Origin: Brachypterus glaber
Taxonomy: Eukaryota; Arthropoda; Insecta; Coleoptera; Kateretidae
Assembly: GCA_958510825.1 (NCBI GenBank)
Contig: OY294048.1
Coordinates: 13,285,589-13,349,588 of the forward strand
Reading direction: 5' to 3'
DNA length: 64,000 nucleotides
This document shows positions 10,631 to 21,887 of this stretch, one piece after another. The notes under the pieces are model-generated. The model saw nothing but the letters and a program-made list of their open reading frames with translations. It ran no database searches and was not told the DNA's origin. The first letter of the stretch is position 1, and every line of letters starts with the position of its first letter. Made by a program: the position numbers and the translations under genes.

Positions 10631-10774
10631 CAGGGTGTCAACGAGATCAATAGCATCCCCGATTTACTTCTTTTATTTTAAGTTGTGAAAATCCAATTTT
10701 TTATGGATTTTGGATTTTATAACTTAAAATACAAGAGGTAATTTGGGGATGCTATTGATCTCGTTTACACCCTT
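10631..10774. mobile_element. Foldback mariner-type MITE, 144 bp
   Basis: Starts CAGGGTGTCAACGAGATCAA and ends TTGATCTCGTTTACACCCTT, flanked by TA on both sides. The arms, about 62 bp each, pair almost throughout (ATAGCATCCCC, TTTTAAGTT), leaving a very small loop. Confidence 0.8.
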
Positions 10775-11274
10775 TATAATAATATTAACAATATTTTTTA
10801 TAAAAAATTACGTAGTAAACTATAAAAATACATTATTTAGATGGTAATTTTGCAATATACTTAAACAAAGATTACATTAATACTGCTGTATTATTACACA
10901 AGGTGTAACAACTTATCACATTGCAAATTGTAAAAATACATTATTTATATTGTCATTTTACAGTATTACTAAACAAAGGTTACATTATTATTACTGTATT
11001 AGGTATATAAAAATATTACGTTAAAAGGTATAAAAATGCATTATTTTTCATGGTAATTTTACAATATACTTAAACAAAGATTGCACTTTAACTACTGTTT
11101 TGTTACACGATGTAATGAAACATTACATATGCTGATGTAATTTAACCATACGCCACATTGGTCAGAAAAGACCTACGTAGAATACTGTAAATTTACATTA
11201 TTTCTTCTTACAGTGTGGCGCAAGATACTGGCGACAGATTCTTGCTCAAGAATTGTCAAAGAATTGCTACCCTG

Positions 11275-11395
11275 CTGAAAATGACGGGTCTGGGCGGGTA
11301 TAAATGATGCATAAACCGGGCTTGAGCGGATGAAACTCACCCGCTCAAGTCCGGTCTATGCAACATTTATACCCGCGCAGACCCGTCATTTTCAA
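11275..11395. repeat. GC-rich hairpin (foldback MITE)
   Basis: TGAAAATGACGGGTCTGGGC pairs with GCGCAGACCCGTCATTTTCA, and pairing continues through GGGTATAAATG and CTTGAGCGG to a loop of about 9 nt. The stem is about 55 bp with roughly six mismatches. It stands out by base composition from the AT-rich flanks, which carry repeated AAGATTCTTG.CAAG words. Confidence 0.7.
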
Positions 11396-11836
11396 TAGAG
11401 TACAGATACTTCGTAAAGATTCTTGAGCAAGTATGTAGCAAGAAAAATTGACAAGAGAGAGGTGCGTGCTCATGGACTCTAACGTTTTTCGCGCAAGAGT
11501 AGGTCAAGATTATTGACCAAAAATCTTGTCAAATTCTTGCTACAGACTTCTATCCGTTGAATCCGTTTTTTTTTATAGGGTTTGATTCACGCACGTTCAA
11601 GAATTTCGAAGGGGATCTAAAAAGAACACACCGGGGTTGTTTGATGGAGTTTAATGGAAAACTTGGGGCCTTGATAGACTTACTGCGACTTAGTTTTGTT
11701 TATTGTTTACTCTTTGAACAAACTTTGCCTGTGGTTAGATTCGACTTGCGAAAACAAAGCAAGTCAGTCGAAAGTTTCAATTTGCAAGAAACTTGATAGA
11801 GCACGCCCCCAAAATATAATTTATCTACGTTCTACT

Positions 11837-13097
11837 CAGGGTCGGATCCACGAGGGGGTAAATGGGGGTAATTACCCCCCCTTACCCCACCAGGATAAAA
11901 TAATTGCGAAAGAAGGGTATCGTTTTAAATAGGAGTTTTGGGCTAAATAAGAAAAATATGTTTTTGTTTAAAAAATTGCAAAATGATGAAAAGAAATGAT
12001 AAAAAACTGTGTTATTTGTTAATAAAGAACAAAATGAAAAAAAAAAAAAAATAAAAACTAAGGAATTATTTGATATCGTAAACCCGACAACATCGCATTA
12101 TTCTTGCGCTAAATGTGACTATCATACTGAAAAAAAGCAATATTTTTTGTTTATTTACAAAACCAACATAAATACATTTAGATAGAATGTATAATAAAAA
12201 CACTGTTCAATATTAATTAAATATATTTATTTTTAAATAAATATATTTAATTAATATTATAAGTTAAAAGTCTATGTGTAACTTTTTCATAATCTAGTTT
12301 TAAATCATATTATAGAAATAAACTAATTTAACATGTTGAAAGCCAGATTAAATTACTTGTCTTGGGTAACACTGTCACATGGAACTAGATGCTTTGGGTT
12401 ATCGTTGAAGCTAATGGTTTGCTTACAATGTTATTATAGTATAAATACCTCAAAAATAACTCCATAATCGTACTGAAACTTAAGAAACTAGTCACATAAG
12501 TCCAGCCTAATTAAACATTGAATTACAGTATATTAAATCCGTGAAAACTAATAAAACACAACCAAATATTTTAATATTATAGTCAAGAGCAGTGAACACA
12601 ACACAGACCCACTTTGGCCCCACTGTAGTAGTTAATGTGCAAAGTTATTTTTATTTTGACGAGATGACATTTGACACTTGAAGTTTCGTGCAATGTTGCC
12701 AAATCGTACATTGACATATGTGAAAATTCTTAATTAAAATAATTAATTAAAGTATGTTTCGGGATGTAAAAAGGGCTGAAATTTTGGCTAAGTATTTATT
12801 TTTTATGTATCTATAAGCATGTAGTCTTATCGTTGCAGGCGATTTAGCCCAAAATGCGATACCCTCCTTTGTAGGAAATTTTTCGCCTGCGGCGCTAGAG
12901 TCCCTTGTATTTTTGTCAATTTTATATTTAATTAATTGTAAATTAAAAGAATTGTTTAAAATTAAAATAGACCATCGAATTTGTAAAAACTTCGCCTGCG
13001 GCGCTAGGGCTTTCTTACTACTTTTTTTAATTCAAGAATATAAAATTTTATTTTTTTAGATTTTACCCCCCAGGACAATATCCTGGATCCGCCCCTG
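11837..13097. mobile_element. hAT-like non-autonomous element
   Basis: The left end CAGGGTCGGATCCA and right end TGGATCCGCCCCTG form an inverted repeat. The flanking octamers GTTCTACT (11829-11836) and GTTTTACT (13098-13105) match at 7 of 8 positions. CAGGG termini with 8-bp duplications fit hAT. Near the left end is GGGGGTAATTACCCCCC; near the right end sits a GC-core minisatellite. The interior of about 1.2 kb has no transposase frame and includes a long AT palindrome at 12212-12258. Confidence 0.7.
12880..13020 (+). repeat. GC-core minisatellite inside the hAT-like element
   Basis: Two units carry CGCCTGCGGCGCTAGAG and CGCCTGCGGCGCTAGGG, about 110 bp apart, separated by AT-rich sequence with ATAGACCATCGAATTTG. 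Confidence 0.65.
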
Positions 13098-13453
13098 GTT
13101 TTACTTATTATTTAAGCACACATTTGGGTTTATTAATGTTTACATTAAAACACTATACTATTATACAGTGCATGTCTAAAGTCCGTCCCTCTGTAACTTT
13201 AAGATATCAACTTAAACATAACCCAAATAATTTTTGGTATATATTTAATATTATTCCCCCTTTTTTCTTGCAAGACATGGCAAGATTGACAACCCACTTC
13301 CCCTGTAAAAATTTTACGTAATTTATGCACGAAATGGGGGTAATTACACCCTAGGATAAAACAATTGTTAAATTTGTAGGAAAATATGTGTTTCTAAATA
13401 CGCATTTTCATGATATAGTCAGGGAGGTTAAGCCCCCTTTCCAGAAAAAGCAG

Positions 13454-13820
13454 TAAAGCAGGCCACTCACTAGGGAGCATGTTGAGCAACATGCTTCTCA
13501 ACAAAACCCACCGAGCTCACACATCAGGAAACATGTTGTGCAACTTCAGTTGACAAAACGCAACCTAACCGAGTGGGTCAGTATGAAAGTGCTGTCAAAG
13601 TAAGAAAAAGTGATGATTGCTATAGACTTGACAAAAGCCACAGAAAATAAGAGAAAGAAAAGAAGAGTATGGGTAAAAGAATGGCTTTTCGGTCTCGCCC
13701 TAGGAGCCTGAAACATAGCAGCCAGTTGACGAACCAACACACATATTTTGCAACTTGTTGACGACAACTCCGTTTGCCAACATGTTGCGCAACATGCTCA
13801 TCAGTGAGTGGCCTGCTTTA
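13454..13820. mobile_element. Nested TIR element with palindromic CATGTTG motifs
   Basis: The perfect 17-bp inverted ends are TAAAGCAGGCCACTCAC and GTGAGTGGCCTGCTTTA. If the outer TA is counted as target, it is a TA duplication. Next to each end lie short palindromes of the form CATGTTGNGCAACATG (about 13479, 13781), with a looser copy near 13524. The open frames inside show no recognisable domain. Superfamily not assigned. Confidence 0.7.
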
Positions 13821-13914
13821 AATTCGTAATTGTAAACACCTGCGGTACTAGGATTTTCCGCATTTTTGTGAAATTTTGAATAATAAAACTGTTTAAAAAT
13901 TAAATGATCTATTA

Positions 13915-14330
13915 AGTTCATACAAATTTTCGCCTGTTGCACTAGGGCTTTTTTACGTTTTTTTACTCAAGACCATCAAGTTTGTTATAATTTTCGCCTG
14001 TGACACTGCAGTGCACTGGGGCCTTCTACGTTTTTTTTTTTAATTTGAGACTTAAGCGTAAAAATTTTCACCTACGGCGATAGAGCTTTCTTGCATTTTA
14101 GTATAATAATAATAATACTGTTTAAGAATTAAAAAAAAATCGTCTGTGACACTAGGGTTTTTTACGTTTTTGTAGAACTTAAGAGTGATTTGTAAAAATT
14201 TTCGTCTGCGGCGTTAGAGTTTCTTGTATTTTTGTGAAATTTTAAATTTAATTAATTGTAATTCTAAAGACTGGTTTAAAATTCCATTGACCATCGAATT
14301 TGTAAAAATCTTCGCCTGTAGTGCTAGGGC
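13915..14330 (+). repeat. GC-core minisatellite array, about six units
   Basis: Variants of CGCCTGCGGCGCTAGGG recur near 13931, 13995, 14071, 14140, 14202 and 14311, each followed by CTTTTTTACGTTTTT or CTTGTATTTTTG. AT-rich spacers vary between them. The longest array of this unit in the window. Confidence 0.65.
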
Positions 14331-14899
14331 TTTATTTCGTTATTTCTTTTTTTTTCTTAATTTAAGCCTATAAAAGTTAATTTTCAGGATTTTACCCCCC
14401 CCCTCCTTCACAGGACCACTTCATAGATCCGCCCCTGACGACCCCTTTATTACAACGGGCCTCACAAAACTGAGTTAGGCCCATTACGCCCCTGGAATTC
14501 ATCTCTCAACAAAAGTCATTAGGCAGTATAATTTAAAAGATCTTTATAAAAATAAGAAAAAGACATTATTAATAATCCTGTGTCCGTATCAACTTCAAAG
14601 GCGTTTTCTTTCGAATTTATGTTAGAATAACAAGAAGTGAGGATTTCCGTCCCAATTTAATTACTGTCATATGGAACAGTTATTGTGTGTTATCGCAGTA
14701 TTAAATTTCTTTTTTTAATAGCGCGAAAATTTTATTAAATATTGGCCTGTGACCAGGCTAAACGTATTTAGCAGGGTTTATACTCCGTCCAGTTATGCAA
14801 GATAGTAATGGACGCGGACCGTTTTACACCACAGAGCGCATAAATAGCATAATTATGCATAAATCGGAGTGTATCAAAAATTTAGCAGATGTCGTTACT

Positions 14900-15029
14900 G
14901 TTTTCCTGGAAAGGGCCTAACCAAAGACTAACAAGCATAGTACATGAGAATGCGATGCTCGGATTGGCTTGATGTGTCGTCATGTATCTTGTAAAGGTTG
15001 TTATGCGAGCCTCTGGATAGGCCTTAAGT
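14900..15029. mobile_element. MITE copy, TTGGCTTGATGTGTCG family
   Basis: Shares GATTGGCTTGATGTGTCG, CATGTATCTTGTAA and TTATGCGAGCCTCTGGATAG with the complete copy at 60318-60470 and a diverged copy at about 23590-23690. The left end is less clear here. Confidence 0.55.
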
Positions 15030-16340
15030 TGCAATTGTAACCTAAAAATTTGACGTTTTCCTTGTGTTCAATATAATTTACGTTTGTACAATATGTAGAA
15101 TATGTTAATTTAGTGTGAGTGTATGAAGAATAAACCAAAAAAGTACCTTTTTCAATACCATACAAAATAACATTAAGTATAACCATTTTTTTATGTAAAA
15201 TTCTCTTCTTTTATTAGCTTTAACGACCGTCAATCATTGTCATAGACAAAAAATGTCAATATTTTATATGTTAAAAGGTACGAGTTTTTAACCAATGATG
15301 AGCTTAAAAATCGCGGGAATTTTAAACTACTATATTGCATAATTGGAGGGACTATAGTTTAAAGATTTTTTCTAGTGCACGATTCAACAAACATTCACAA
15401 AAAATTGTAAACAGTCCAAAATGAATTTTTATATTTCCTTTTTGCGAAATTAATGCGCCGAAGGTAAAATTAAAAAGTTTTTCTTTTGATTTTTTTTGGG
15501 GGAGCGGCCTCGGTCAGATAGCACCTCTGGAGTTGAAAATCTTTCATTTTCTTATTAGATTAGAAATATACTATTAATAGTATATATATTAAATGTTTAT
15601 ATTTATATAATATTCTTACAAATTTTGAAAAAAAAAACAAAAAGGAAAAAGTTATAGGGGGCTAAAAATTGATAAAACAAAAGGAAACGTACGTTTTTTT
15701 TTTAAGAAAAATACCTTCATTAAAAGAGTCAGTCATACCAAACTCTAGTATGGCCATCTAAAAAATATATTTCTCTATAAAAAAATTTAACCTGTTCTTA
15801 ACAGCGACATTTTATCCAGTCACCTTTTTATATTTTTCTTGTTCATTTTAAGAATTCATTAATGCGTCAGCACGTAAAACTTTGACTATTTGAAGACACA
15901 CCATATGTTTAAAAACGAACTGACTTTGCCAGACAAACGGGCACCAGCCCTTTTTTAAACCAGAGGCGTACCTTAATTGCCATATGTAGCAATTCCAAAG
16001 TACGCGGGACTTACTCTGTTGCTCAGTGCTTGTTGTAATACCATTTTCGAGAAAAATGCGTATAAAGCTAAAATTTTACATTTTGTGGAATAAAAAGTAA
16101 ACAATAAGATGGTTTGGCCAAAAATTTTTCTTCTAGATAGGGCTATAACGACTTCAATACTGAATAATATCCCGTTTCTTTTTTTCAGTCGATCCAAACG
16201 GCCGGGATCATGGCGACTACCGTTTCTTGATGTTTTTTTCAAAAATATTTATGGCAAAAAAATGGCACTTTAAAATTAAAAAAAAAAATTTATTCTTTAA
16301 ATATAAATAAACATACCTACAAAATTTCACAATTTTATCT
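15030..16340. other. AT-rich stretch without recognisable genes
   Basis: No repeat end, tRNA or credible coding frame was recognised. The segment 15960-16230 is more complex than its surroundings, but the 89-codon reverse frame there has no motif I know. Confidence 0.4.
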
Positions 16341-16352
16341 ATTTTCTTTCTA

Positions 16353-17092
16353 CAGAGTGATCAATAACTGCCATGCCAAAATTTAAGAGGTGATTCTGCA
16401 TTCAAAAATATCAAAAAAAAGTTCCTATAAAAGTTGGTCCGCAAATGAGCCCTAAGGGAGCTACGGCCCTTTAAAATTGTAATAAAAATAAGTTTTTTAA
16501 TTAATAACTCTGGTACCCTTTAAAGTAGAGCGACGAGCTTTTGCATGTATACTAGTATTAATAACGGCAATAAGTTTATGTTAATTAATTTTTTTTGAAT
16601 TTATCCATTTATCCCTAGACGGAAAAATGGTTTAGGCTTAACACATTTTTGCCCCAAACTTTTTTATATGTACTTTTTTTTTGGATTTTTTATAAAAAAT
16701 ATGGTTTCCTTGAGTAAAAATACATAAAAAATGTCATATAGTGTAACACTGTAGGAGCAACCCTTTTCAAAAAAATGTAATTAAGAGGAAGTAACATTTT
16801 GTGCCACCAAAAACGTTACTTTTTAAAAGGCTATTACTCATTTAATATCAAATTTAGGTGTTTTGGTGAAGAATATTTTTTTGCTCAGTTTTAAATGAAG
16901 AATCACCCTGCAGCATTAAAATATTATTGTTGCTGTTTTTTGTTCCCCATTCAATATGCCATCTTCGAAGGGCCGTAGCTCCCTTAGGGCTCATTTATAG
17001 ATATATTTATAACCTTTATAGAAACTTATTTTCATATTATTGGATGTACAATCACCTCTTAAATTTTGGCATGGCAGTTACTGATCACCCTG
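16353..17092. mobile_element. Mariner-type foldback element, 740 bp
   Basis: The ends CAGAGTGATCAATAACTGCC and GGCAGTTACTGATCACCCTG are inverted and flanked by TA (16351-16352, 17093-17094). The arms extend at least 115 bp, through AAATTTAAGAGGTGATT and CCTAAGGGAGCTACGGCCC. The same GGGAGCTACG motif recurs in the larger foldback at 28085-29248, so the two are related. No transposase. Confidence 0.8.
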
Positions 17093-17246
17093 TATATAAA
17101 AAAAATGTTTTAAAACAAAATATTTTTAAAATTTGAAGGTAGAAAGACCCCTTAATTTTTGCAAAATTACTATAGTTATAACTATATTTATGCCAGAGAT
17201 AAAGAGGGATAAAATAGCTCATCAAGCTCAGCTCACCTTTTGCCAA

Positions 17247-17485
17247 GGGAACGTTCAAGTATTACGTAATGCAAATTGTACCAAAATTAGTACACTTTTT
17301 ACCTTGGTTCTCGCGTTATTATAGATTATAGAGTTTTCATATTTTGGTTACCCCGCCTAATAGGGAGTGTGTTAGGGGGGGTAGCCAAAATATGAAATCT
17401 CTACAGCCTTGAATAACGCGAGAACCGAGGTATGAAGTGTATGAATTTTGGTACATTTTGCGTTACGTAATACTTGAACGTTCCC
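17247..17485. mobile_element. Foldback MITE with GGGAACGTTC termini
   Basis: The termini GGGAACGTTCAAGTATTACG and CGTAATACTTGAACGTTCCC are perfect inverted copies, flanked by CAA on both sides (17244-17246, 17486-17488). The arms continue through CTTGGTTCTCGCGTTAT and ATATTTTGG. Single right ends of the same family occur at 6531-6565, 39112-39147, 41295-41336 and 45780-45811. A 3-bp duplication and TACGTAA core would fit PIF/Harbinger (inference). Confidence 0.7.
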
Positions 17486-17699
17486 CAACTATTGAATATT
17501 TTTTAAAAATTTTCATGGAAAAACTCATGATTTGCCAACATTTCTGATATGTTTGACGCGTTGGGTGTCCACCAAGGGGGGGGGGGCTTCCCTGCATGGC
17601 TACGGCTCTGCCTAATAAAACCATCGATGTAGTTTTATTTTATGCGGTATGTTAAACATAAATAAACAACGTTTTTATTTTAACCTACAATAGGGTGTA

Positions 17700-17960
17700 C
17701 GATTTAATTACGATATAAACAGCCAGATTGACACTGGTTTCACGTTCTAAAAAGATATACATTTGGGTCCCGAAAATGGTAGTTTATGATACAAGGACAA
17801 AAAATACTGTTTTTCTACGACCACCTATGAAAACGACAAATTTCCAAGTAAGAAAGTGTCATATTTCATCAGCACCAAGACTAAGACGTTTTTCAATGGA
17901 GAATTCTCCCATTAGATTAGACAGGGACAAAAGTTCTACCCAAAAAGGATAGAATACATA
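17700..17960. other. Unassigned non-repetitive-looking stretch
   Basis: A 74-codon forward frame (17728-17952) has mixed composition rather than homopolymers, but no recognisable domain, no splice context and no second exon that I can identify. I do not call it a gene. Confidence 0.3.
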
Positions 17961-17977
17961 CATACACTCCCACTTCC

Positions 17978-18056
17978 ACCCAACCAAACAAATTCTGTAT
18001 TTGTTCTTTGTTGAACAAATACAATATTTACTTGGCCGGGCGAAAAGTGTAACTAT
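17978..18056. repeat. Hairpin, diverged relative of 18156-18243
   Basis: CCAACCAAACAAATTCTGTA and TTTGTTC pair imperfectly with GAACAAATACAATATTTAC and TTGG. The sequence aligns with the stronger hairpin just downstream, including a terminal AAAAGTGTA. Confidence 0.55.
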
Positions 18057-18155
18057 AATATTTTTATTAAAGAAATTACTGGCGCCATCTAAATTTTAGT
18101 AGAATTATCTTATTCTACGGATTCACATTAGCTATGTTCGTTCGTGCAGCTCACT

Positions 18156-18243
18156 GCTACACTTTCCGGCCAACCAAATAAATACTGTATTTGTTGTATG
18201 AAAAACAAATACAGTATTTATTTGGTTGGCTGGAAAGTGTAGC
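18156..18243. repeat. Near-perfect 40-bp stem hairpin, 88 nt
   Basis: The arm 18156-18195 (GCTACACTTTCCGGCCAACC and onward) pairs with 18204-18243 with a single mismatch and an 8-nt loop (GTATGAAA). It is probably a short foldback MITE. Its size and pairing are also in the range of small-RNA precursors, so expression should be considered. Confidence 0.8.
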
Positions 18244-18917
18244 ACAAATGAGATAGAGATAGGGTAGACGTCTTTTGTTTCATAATTCTAGTTGTAGAGA
18301 TCTCCATTACATTTGTATGTATGTTTTATTTGTTACGATAATTCCTAATTACCTATAAATCGTTTTTTATTCAATTGATTCTAAAAGCGTCCCTTTTTGT
18401 TCATGTTTTTCGGACGAAAATTTGGACTTTGTGGCCCTAGGACCAAAACGTTTTTCCGGCTCGCTAACTAAAACTTGTTATTTTTAAGCTTTTTAAAATA
18501 AGATGCCTTACCTTTACTGTAATATTTATAAAGAAACATGACCTTTTGGTCACTTTTCGTCACTATATGTTCTTTTTGACCAGATACAAGTATTATAATC
18601 ATTTCATATAAATACAAATTTCTTCTATAACATAACCTCAAAACAAATGGTTAACCGGTTAACCTGGATTCATCCACTAAAATAAATCACAAATACAAAA
18701 TTTCAATTGTAAAATCAGTTTCAATATTAATATTTATTTATTTCAGAAGTATTATTATTTTCATAAACACGTTTTAACACAAATTAATCCCACTTATTTT
18801 TTGTAAAAGAACATTAAAAAAAAATCACTTGTTTCATACTTTCGCATTTTGATTTATATACACAAAAAAAAGTTTTCGAAATTCAAAGAAAACAAATCCG
18901 GAGCGAAAGGGTTAAAA

Positions 18918-19111
18918 CAGTGGCGGACTGGCAGTGCGACTTTACTTGAACCATAATTTTTTTTGGACCCTTTTATACTCTAGTTAAACAACTATTTTTT
19001 AGTAAAAGTATCTAAAAGACATAACGAAATTTTAAGGTTCTTATCGAACTATGGACGTCCAGATGACATGTCACCTCATACACACAGCCAGCACGGACTA
19101 GTCCGCCACTG
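18918..19111. mobile_element. Short hAT-like MITE with CAGTGGCGG ends
   Basis: CAGTGGCGGACT and AGTCCGCCACTG are perfect 12-bp inverted ends 194 bp apart. No convincing 8-bp duplication is seen (GGTTAAAA versus ATACAACA). Related single ends occur at 19291 (CAGTGGCGGATCT) and 47643-47656 (GTCCGCCACTG). Confidence 0.5.
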
Positions 19112-20408
19112 ATACAACAGGAAACAACTTGTTACGTAATGTCATTTCCATTTTAACATTTTTTGGATAAATATTATTCTAAAACCCTACAAAATAACAA
19201 GTCATTGAGTTCTTTCCTGTTTTACCATTCAAGGTTCCTCATGGGACCACCCTTACTAAGGGTTTCTTATAGTAAAGTGATAGGTATATGCAGTGGCGGA
19301 TCTAAAAACCCAGAATTTTTTTCAACGGGTGGACACTAAATTACTAAGAAAAATGATACCTATAGACTTTTTCTACAGTGCGGTTCAAAAGTCAACGAAT
19401 TGACATATTGACTTAAAGTTGGAACATGTATTTGATATTTTCAGCTTTTAAAATAAGAGAAGGGGGCAGAGGGGGATTTTTTTTAATGGAAAAGGAAGTC
19501 GTGTGATGAAATATTTTAAAGTCTTTACAATTCTCTACACATATCCCATATGTAGTTTTTTTTTTATTTTTTTTTAATTTTTTTGAGGGTCTTTAATAAC
19601 TGGAAAAATGCAGAAGCGGTCGGTAGATTTTTTTAATTTTCGCTGAAAATCATATAAATGGACGGTACTATCGAATGGTAAACGAATTTCAGGGTTTCGA
19701 GAAAAACAAAAAATACCCCCAAAAAAGCACCGTGAAAAGGCTATTTTGTTTCTCAGAAATTTAGTCAACACTTGACAGAAACCAAATCCTAATATAATCT
19801 GTCTCTCATCATAATCAAATAGATTTATGGGCTTTTTAGACCAGGCCAGACCAGACTGCTTGGCACCGCTCTTCTATGCAACAGAAAACCACCTCGTTAT
19901 GGGTGGGCGTTCCATCCCTTAATGAACGGTTTATAGATTTTAAATCATTCTTTGGGTATTTAATCGTTTGGCTAATCGAAAACATATGTAGGTACACTGA
20001 GACTTTGTTACCAATGGTATACCGGGTGTTTTTTTTTAACCTGAAATTTTCAAATACTATGCATTTTAGAAAAAAAAATATCGGACAAAAGTTGTTTATT
20101 TTAATGGGGGAAACAAAATGGCGTATTTATATTTTACGTTTTCAAGGTAATTTCAGTCTCAACAAAAATGGCCAAATTTTGCGTCACGTAATACGGCTCG
20201 GACCATACCAGAAGTATATTACGGGCCCTTTGCTGGAAACTTAATTACTTATAATTACTTTCATTAATAGTAAAAGTTGATTAGTTTATTAGAAAGCTTT
20301 ATACAAGCCTATAACCTATAAGCTCGTTGATGGTTTCCAAGCGTAGGGCCCTCATTAAAAAGGAATTGAGGGCCCGCATAAAAAACTAAAGAATTAGATA
20401 GGTAAGCA

Positions 20409-20722
20409 TACCGTTTTTTAAAAAATTAAAAAGACAAAATTTGTATTTACGGTATAATCAAAAATAATATTTGCCAAGGCCTTTCAGATCTTTATAGATC
20501 CATCGTCAGGGCTGATCATCGTCAGTGCTTTGACATAAATTGCACAAAATAGTAAAATAGACACATAAAAACAAACAACTTAAAAACTAAAGAATAAATT
20601 AAGAATTAAAATTACACCAATATAAACAAACAACAGATATAACAGTACACGATTTTTGGTTCACCAAAAATATTATTTTTTATTTACCGTAAATACAAAT
20701 TTTGTCTTTTTAATTTTTTAAA
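20409..20722 (-). repeat. Inverted-repeat unit with a hammerhead-like core
   Basis: The outer arms of about 50 bp (AAAAAGACAAAATTTGTATT and its complement near 20690) enclose a 210-bp interior. On the minus strand, around 20530-20480, is CCTGACGATGG, ATCTATAAAGAT and CTGAAAGGCC. CTGANGA followed by a short stem and GAAA is the conserved core of hammerhead ribozymes, known from Penelope-like elements. Here the base pairs directly next to the core are imperfect, so this may be a decayed copy. Confidence 0.45.
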
Positions 20723-21419
20723 GGAAGAATATTTTATAACGAGGTCCCGCTTAAAGAAAACTGTGAGCCCAAATTCTAAATTTTCCTACTATGATTTTTT
20801 TTTGCCACATGTTTAAATTAACAAAGAATCTTTGAAGAAAAAGAAGTAAAAATCCACATACTTAAAGTGATTTTTCAACATGTTTTCTTAGGAAATTCCT
20901 TCCGGTATTTGACAATAAAAACAGACACTTTGGCACCACAAAAAGCGGAAAAGGAAATGACCGTGTCCACGCCCAAAAAATCTTAATGTGTTACTTGGTC
21001 AGAAAAACAAAACATTAGCTGTGTTATGAATGGCATTGCAATGTGCAATATTATGTTAAAATGTGTTTGTGACAACAAAATTTACTATTTTGTTTTAGAA
21101 ATACTATATTTCCTGGAATTTTAAAACCTTTTACTAAGTGTTTTTACAATGATTTAATGTATATTTCTTTTAAAAAAATCTTATTTTTCGATTTTAGATA
21201 AGTTATGTAACATAACACCTTCCACACGCCTAAAAATAACTTCAAAACGTTCTTCAAGCAATTTTTACTTTTATAAAATCGCTCATTTTTAGGAAAAAAA
21301 AATAGGCCAATTTTTAGGAAAAAATAGGCCCATTTTTGGTAAAGAAGCTACATATTTACAAGAAAGTCACACCTGCGGCCCGTGTATACCCAGCGACCAA
21401 TCGCCTGCGGCCCGTGTAT

Positions 21420-21660
21420 ACACAAGGAGTAAGTGTAAAATTTTACACTCGCTTTACACAAGTGTAAATATCAGTTCCGAAAAGGTGGTTAAAAAAGTGG
21501 CAAACTTACCATCCATTCAATTCTTTTTAACAAGTTTCAGTGTAAAATTTACCATCTAAAGTGCAAAAATTTACACCCAGAATATAATTTTTACCATTAT
21601 TTTGTGGTAAACTATGGGTGTGAATTACGAGTGTAAATATAATTTACACAAGTTTAAAAA
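21420..21660. repeat. AT-rich inverted TTTACAC words
   Basis: GTGTAAAATTTTACAC and repeated GTGTAAAT / ATTTACAC words in both orientations suggest a decayed foldback. Just upstream, CCTGCGGCCCGTGTATAC occurs twice (about 21372 and 21403). Confidence 0.4.
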
Positions 21661-21887
21661 ATAAAACTCGTTTTTTTACAACTGGTGAAATATTTTTTAA
21701 TGCACAGAAAAAAATATTGTCTCAAATCAAGAATGTGTGATTTGGATATAACGAAGAGAATATATTCCCCCTTAAACCAAAATTTTGCTTCAAATATGGT
21801 ATGCTTGAAAGAAGAATATATTCTCAAATATGAAAGGATAAGAATATGGTATGCATAAAAGAAGAATATATTCTTTTCGTTATATAA

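Larger units (their letters stand above)
9339..11215. mobile_element. CACTG-ended TIR element, about 1.9 kb
   Basis: The left end CACTGTAAAAAG and right end CTTCTTACAGTG are near-inverted, and both continue into TGTAAATT..ACATTATTT. The interior is rich in inverted ATGTAATCTTTGTTTAAGTA blocks (10370, 10520, 10850, 11060). It contains the split reading frame at 9756-10321 and two younger MITEs. I could not find a convincing target duplication, so the boundaries are tentative. CACTG ends occur in several superfamilies. Confidence 0.45.
13330..14437 (+). mobile_element. Second, left-truncated copy of the hAT-like element
   Basis: Begins with GGGGGTAATTACACCCTAGG and AGGATAAAACAATTG, matching the region just inside the left end of the 11837 element. 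It ends with CCCCCC..GATCCGCCCCTG at 14437. The terminal CAGGG of the left side is missing. It contains a longer minisatellite array (13915-14330) and a nested element (13454-13820). Confidence 0.55.

Noticed and set aside
13546..13942. Two overlapping reverse frames of 73 and 80 codons
   Set aside because: They cover the interior and right TIR of the 13454-13820 element and have no recognisable transposase signature.
14780..14880. Hairpin with TTTATACTCCG arms
   Set aside because: Only partial pairing (TTTATACTCCG.CC against GG.CGGAGTGTATCAAA) with many mismatches; too weak to list as an element.
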